34,367 nt of DNA from Planctomycetaceae bacterium (GTDB lineage Bacteria > Planctomycetota > Planctomycetia > Planctomycetales > Planctomycetaceae), in the NCBI GenBank assembly GCA_021732415.1, contig JAKFVC010000121.1, forward strand, positions 1 through 34,367. Reading direction: 5' to 3'. Positions 33,497 through 34,367 of the stretch are shown in pieces; positions within the stretch are counted from its first letter, which is position 1, and each line of letters opens with the position of its first letter. The notes below the pieces were generated by a model, which searched no databases, was not told the origin of the DNA, and worked only from the letters and a program-made list of their open reading frames with translations. A program made the translations under genes and the position numbers.

Positions 33497-33821
33497 CGAC
33501 GGCTCCGTGCCTGACCGTATCTTTTCGCGGGGACTCGAACTGGCTCGATCGCGATTTTGATTGCGTCTAGGAAACAATGGATCCAGACGTACGCGAGGTT
33601 GCGCACGTCCAGATTCGCAAAATGGGCGAACTCGCAATTTTACGAGATGCCAGACGATTCGTGAATACCAGCGACCGAGTTTCTCAGAATGAGTTGGAAG
33701 TGTTGCGAAAAGCTTGGTCAGAATGACATCGAATCGAGATGTTCGATGCGTATTTCTGAACGACAGCTGGCGGAGACACCGGAGACGAACGAAAATTCCC
33801 TCCGGCAGAATCGTTCGCGAC
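33497..33821. other. Gap upstream of the helicase; no gene seen
   Basis: A 325-nt stretch between the helicase start and the lipoprotein stop, both on the - strand. It probably holds the helicase promoter and the lipoprotein transcript end. No clear promoter boxes or palindromes were found by eye. Confidence 0.4.
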
Positions 33822-34253
33822 TCATTTTGTGGTCAACGTGAAGTCGGCCACATCGCTGCCATCGTCCGGCACGGTGAATCGCAACGCCGTCTGCTTGGGA
33901 TCGCTGTACTTCAGGGGCAGTTCGACCGGAACCGGCTCGGGTTTATCGCCAGACGGTGCGGCCATGGGGCGCGTCATCCCGGCGTTGCCAGGAGGGTCAC
34001 CAATGGCGACACGGTATTCTCCGGGCAGGGCTCCCAACGCCAGCTTGTAACTGCCGTCAGTCGATGTGATGCCGACTGCTGGACGCTGGTCGCTGTCGAA
34101 CGTGACGCGAGCTCCCTGTAGCGGCTTGCCATCGAGAGTAATCGTCCCGGAAACAGGCACCGGCTTGGGATCTGACGAACCACCGGAACACCCGCAACTG
34201 ACCGTGAGACACAACAGACTGACACTGGCGATGAGAGAAACTTGGGCACTCAC
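33822..34253 (-). CDS. Transthyretin-like lipoprotein (second copy of this class)
   Basis: A 143-residue lipoprotein with a hydrophobic signal (VSLIASVSLLCLTVSC) and candidate lipid-anchored Cys20 (LTVSC) or Cys22 (SCGC). A Ser/Pro linker follows, then a transthyretin-like beta-sandwich: VPVSGTITLDGKPLQGARVTF, DGSYKLALG, PGEYRVAIGDPPG and a C-terminal RFTVPDDGSDVADFTL. Similar proteins follow DUF1559 genes in planctomycetes (compare 16624-17073), so a DUF1559 gene may lie just beyond the right edge on the - strand. GTG 34253 is the start, with GGAG about 9 nt upstream. Probably anchored in the envelope; function unknown. Confidence 0.82.
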   Translation of the reverse strand: MSAQVSLIASVSLLCLTVSCGCSGGSSDPKPVPVSGTITLDGKPLQGARVTFDSDQRPAVGITSTDGSYKLALGALPGEYRVAIGDPPGNAGMTRPMAAPSGDKPEPVPVELPLKYSDPKQTALRFTVPDDGSDVADFTLTTK

Positions 34254-34367
34254 GAATCAATTCTCCAAACGCTGAAACAATTGTGATGACATACAAGTGC
34301 CGATAATGGCTTTGAGACTACGCCTCAAACAAATTCGTGCCCCGTAATAGCCCCCCTCGCCCTGGTA

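Overview
The window looks like chromosomal DNA of a planctomycete (Planctomycetota, probably order Planctomycetales). The main evidence is the protein families: two DUF1501 proteins with Tat signals, a DUF1559 prepilin-like protein followed by a small transthyretin-like lipoprotein, a second such lipoprotein at the right edge, a planctomycete-type J-like domain fused to a LamG domain, and a DUF1559-like protein joined to a serpin-like region. Base composition is moderately GC-rich, and short GC-rich palindromes fill many gaps between genes. Genus cannot be decided from the sequence. I saw no rRNA, tRNA, CRISPR array, insertion sequence or phage gene.

Layout. (1) 2-352, + strand: 3' end of an AbiEii-like nucleotidyltransferase-type protein, cut by the window edge. 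(2) 498-1700, - strand: DUF3419/BtaA-like betaine-lipid enzyme. (3) 1982-9987, all - strand: a Tad (Flp) pilus secretion cluster, read as prepilin peptidase, TadE pseudopilin, CpaB, TadG-like protein, CpaF ATPase, TadB, TadC. No secretin, CpaE/TadZ or Flp pilin was found here. (4) 10460-12307, - strand: membrane-anchored DUF1559-like/serpin-like protein. (5) 12617-14026, +: DUF1501 protein, then small exported or membrane proteins. (6) 15595-17073, +: DUF1559 prepilin-like protein plus lipoprotein. (7) 17365-22214, +: membrane protein, SGNH hydrolase, two small unknowns and the 719-aa J-like/LamG protein. (8) 22559-28585, all -: TlpA-like thioredoxin, TPR-like protein, sialidase-like propeller, small membrane protein and a second DUF1501 protein. 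(9) 28780-30021, -: type II NADH dehydrogenase-like flavoprotein. (10) 30185-33496, -: SWIM-SNF2 helicase. (11) 33822-34253, -: lipoprotein.

How the genes fit together. The one recognisable machine is the Tad system: CpaF would power assembly, TadB and TadC form the inner-membrane platform, the peptidase trims pseudopilins, and CpaB acts in the periplasm. Most other genes encode exported, lipid-anchored or membrane proteins of the planctomycete envelope whose partners are unknown.

The most unusual signals are: inverted repeats in every gap of more than about 70 nt inside and just after the tad cluster, three of them from one sequence family; a large nested palindrome at 22296-22500; the serpin-like fusion; an NDH-2-like protein with Arg in place of a normally conserved Glu; and a CpaF with Gln in place of the Asp-box Asp. 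Start codons were revised from the longest open frame wherever a Shine-Dalgarno sequence, signal peptide or family boundary favoured a shorter protein.
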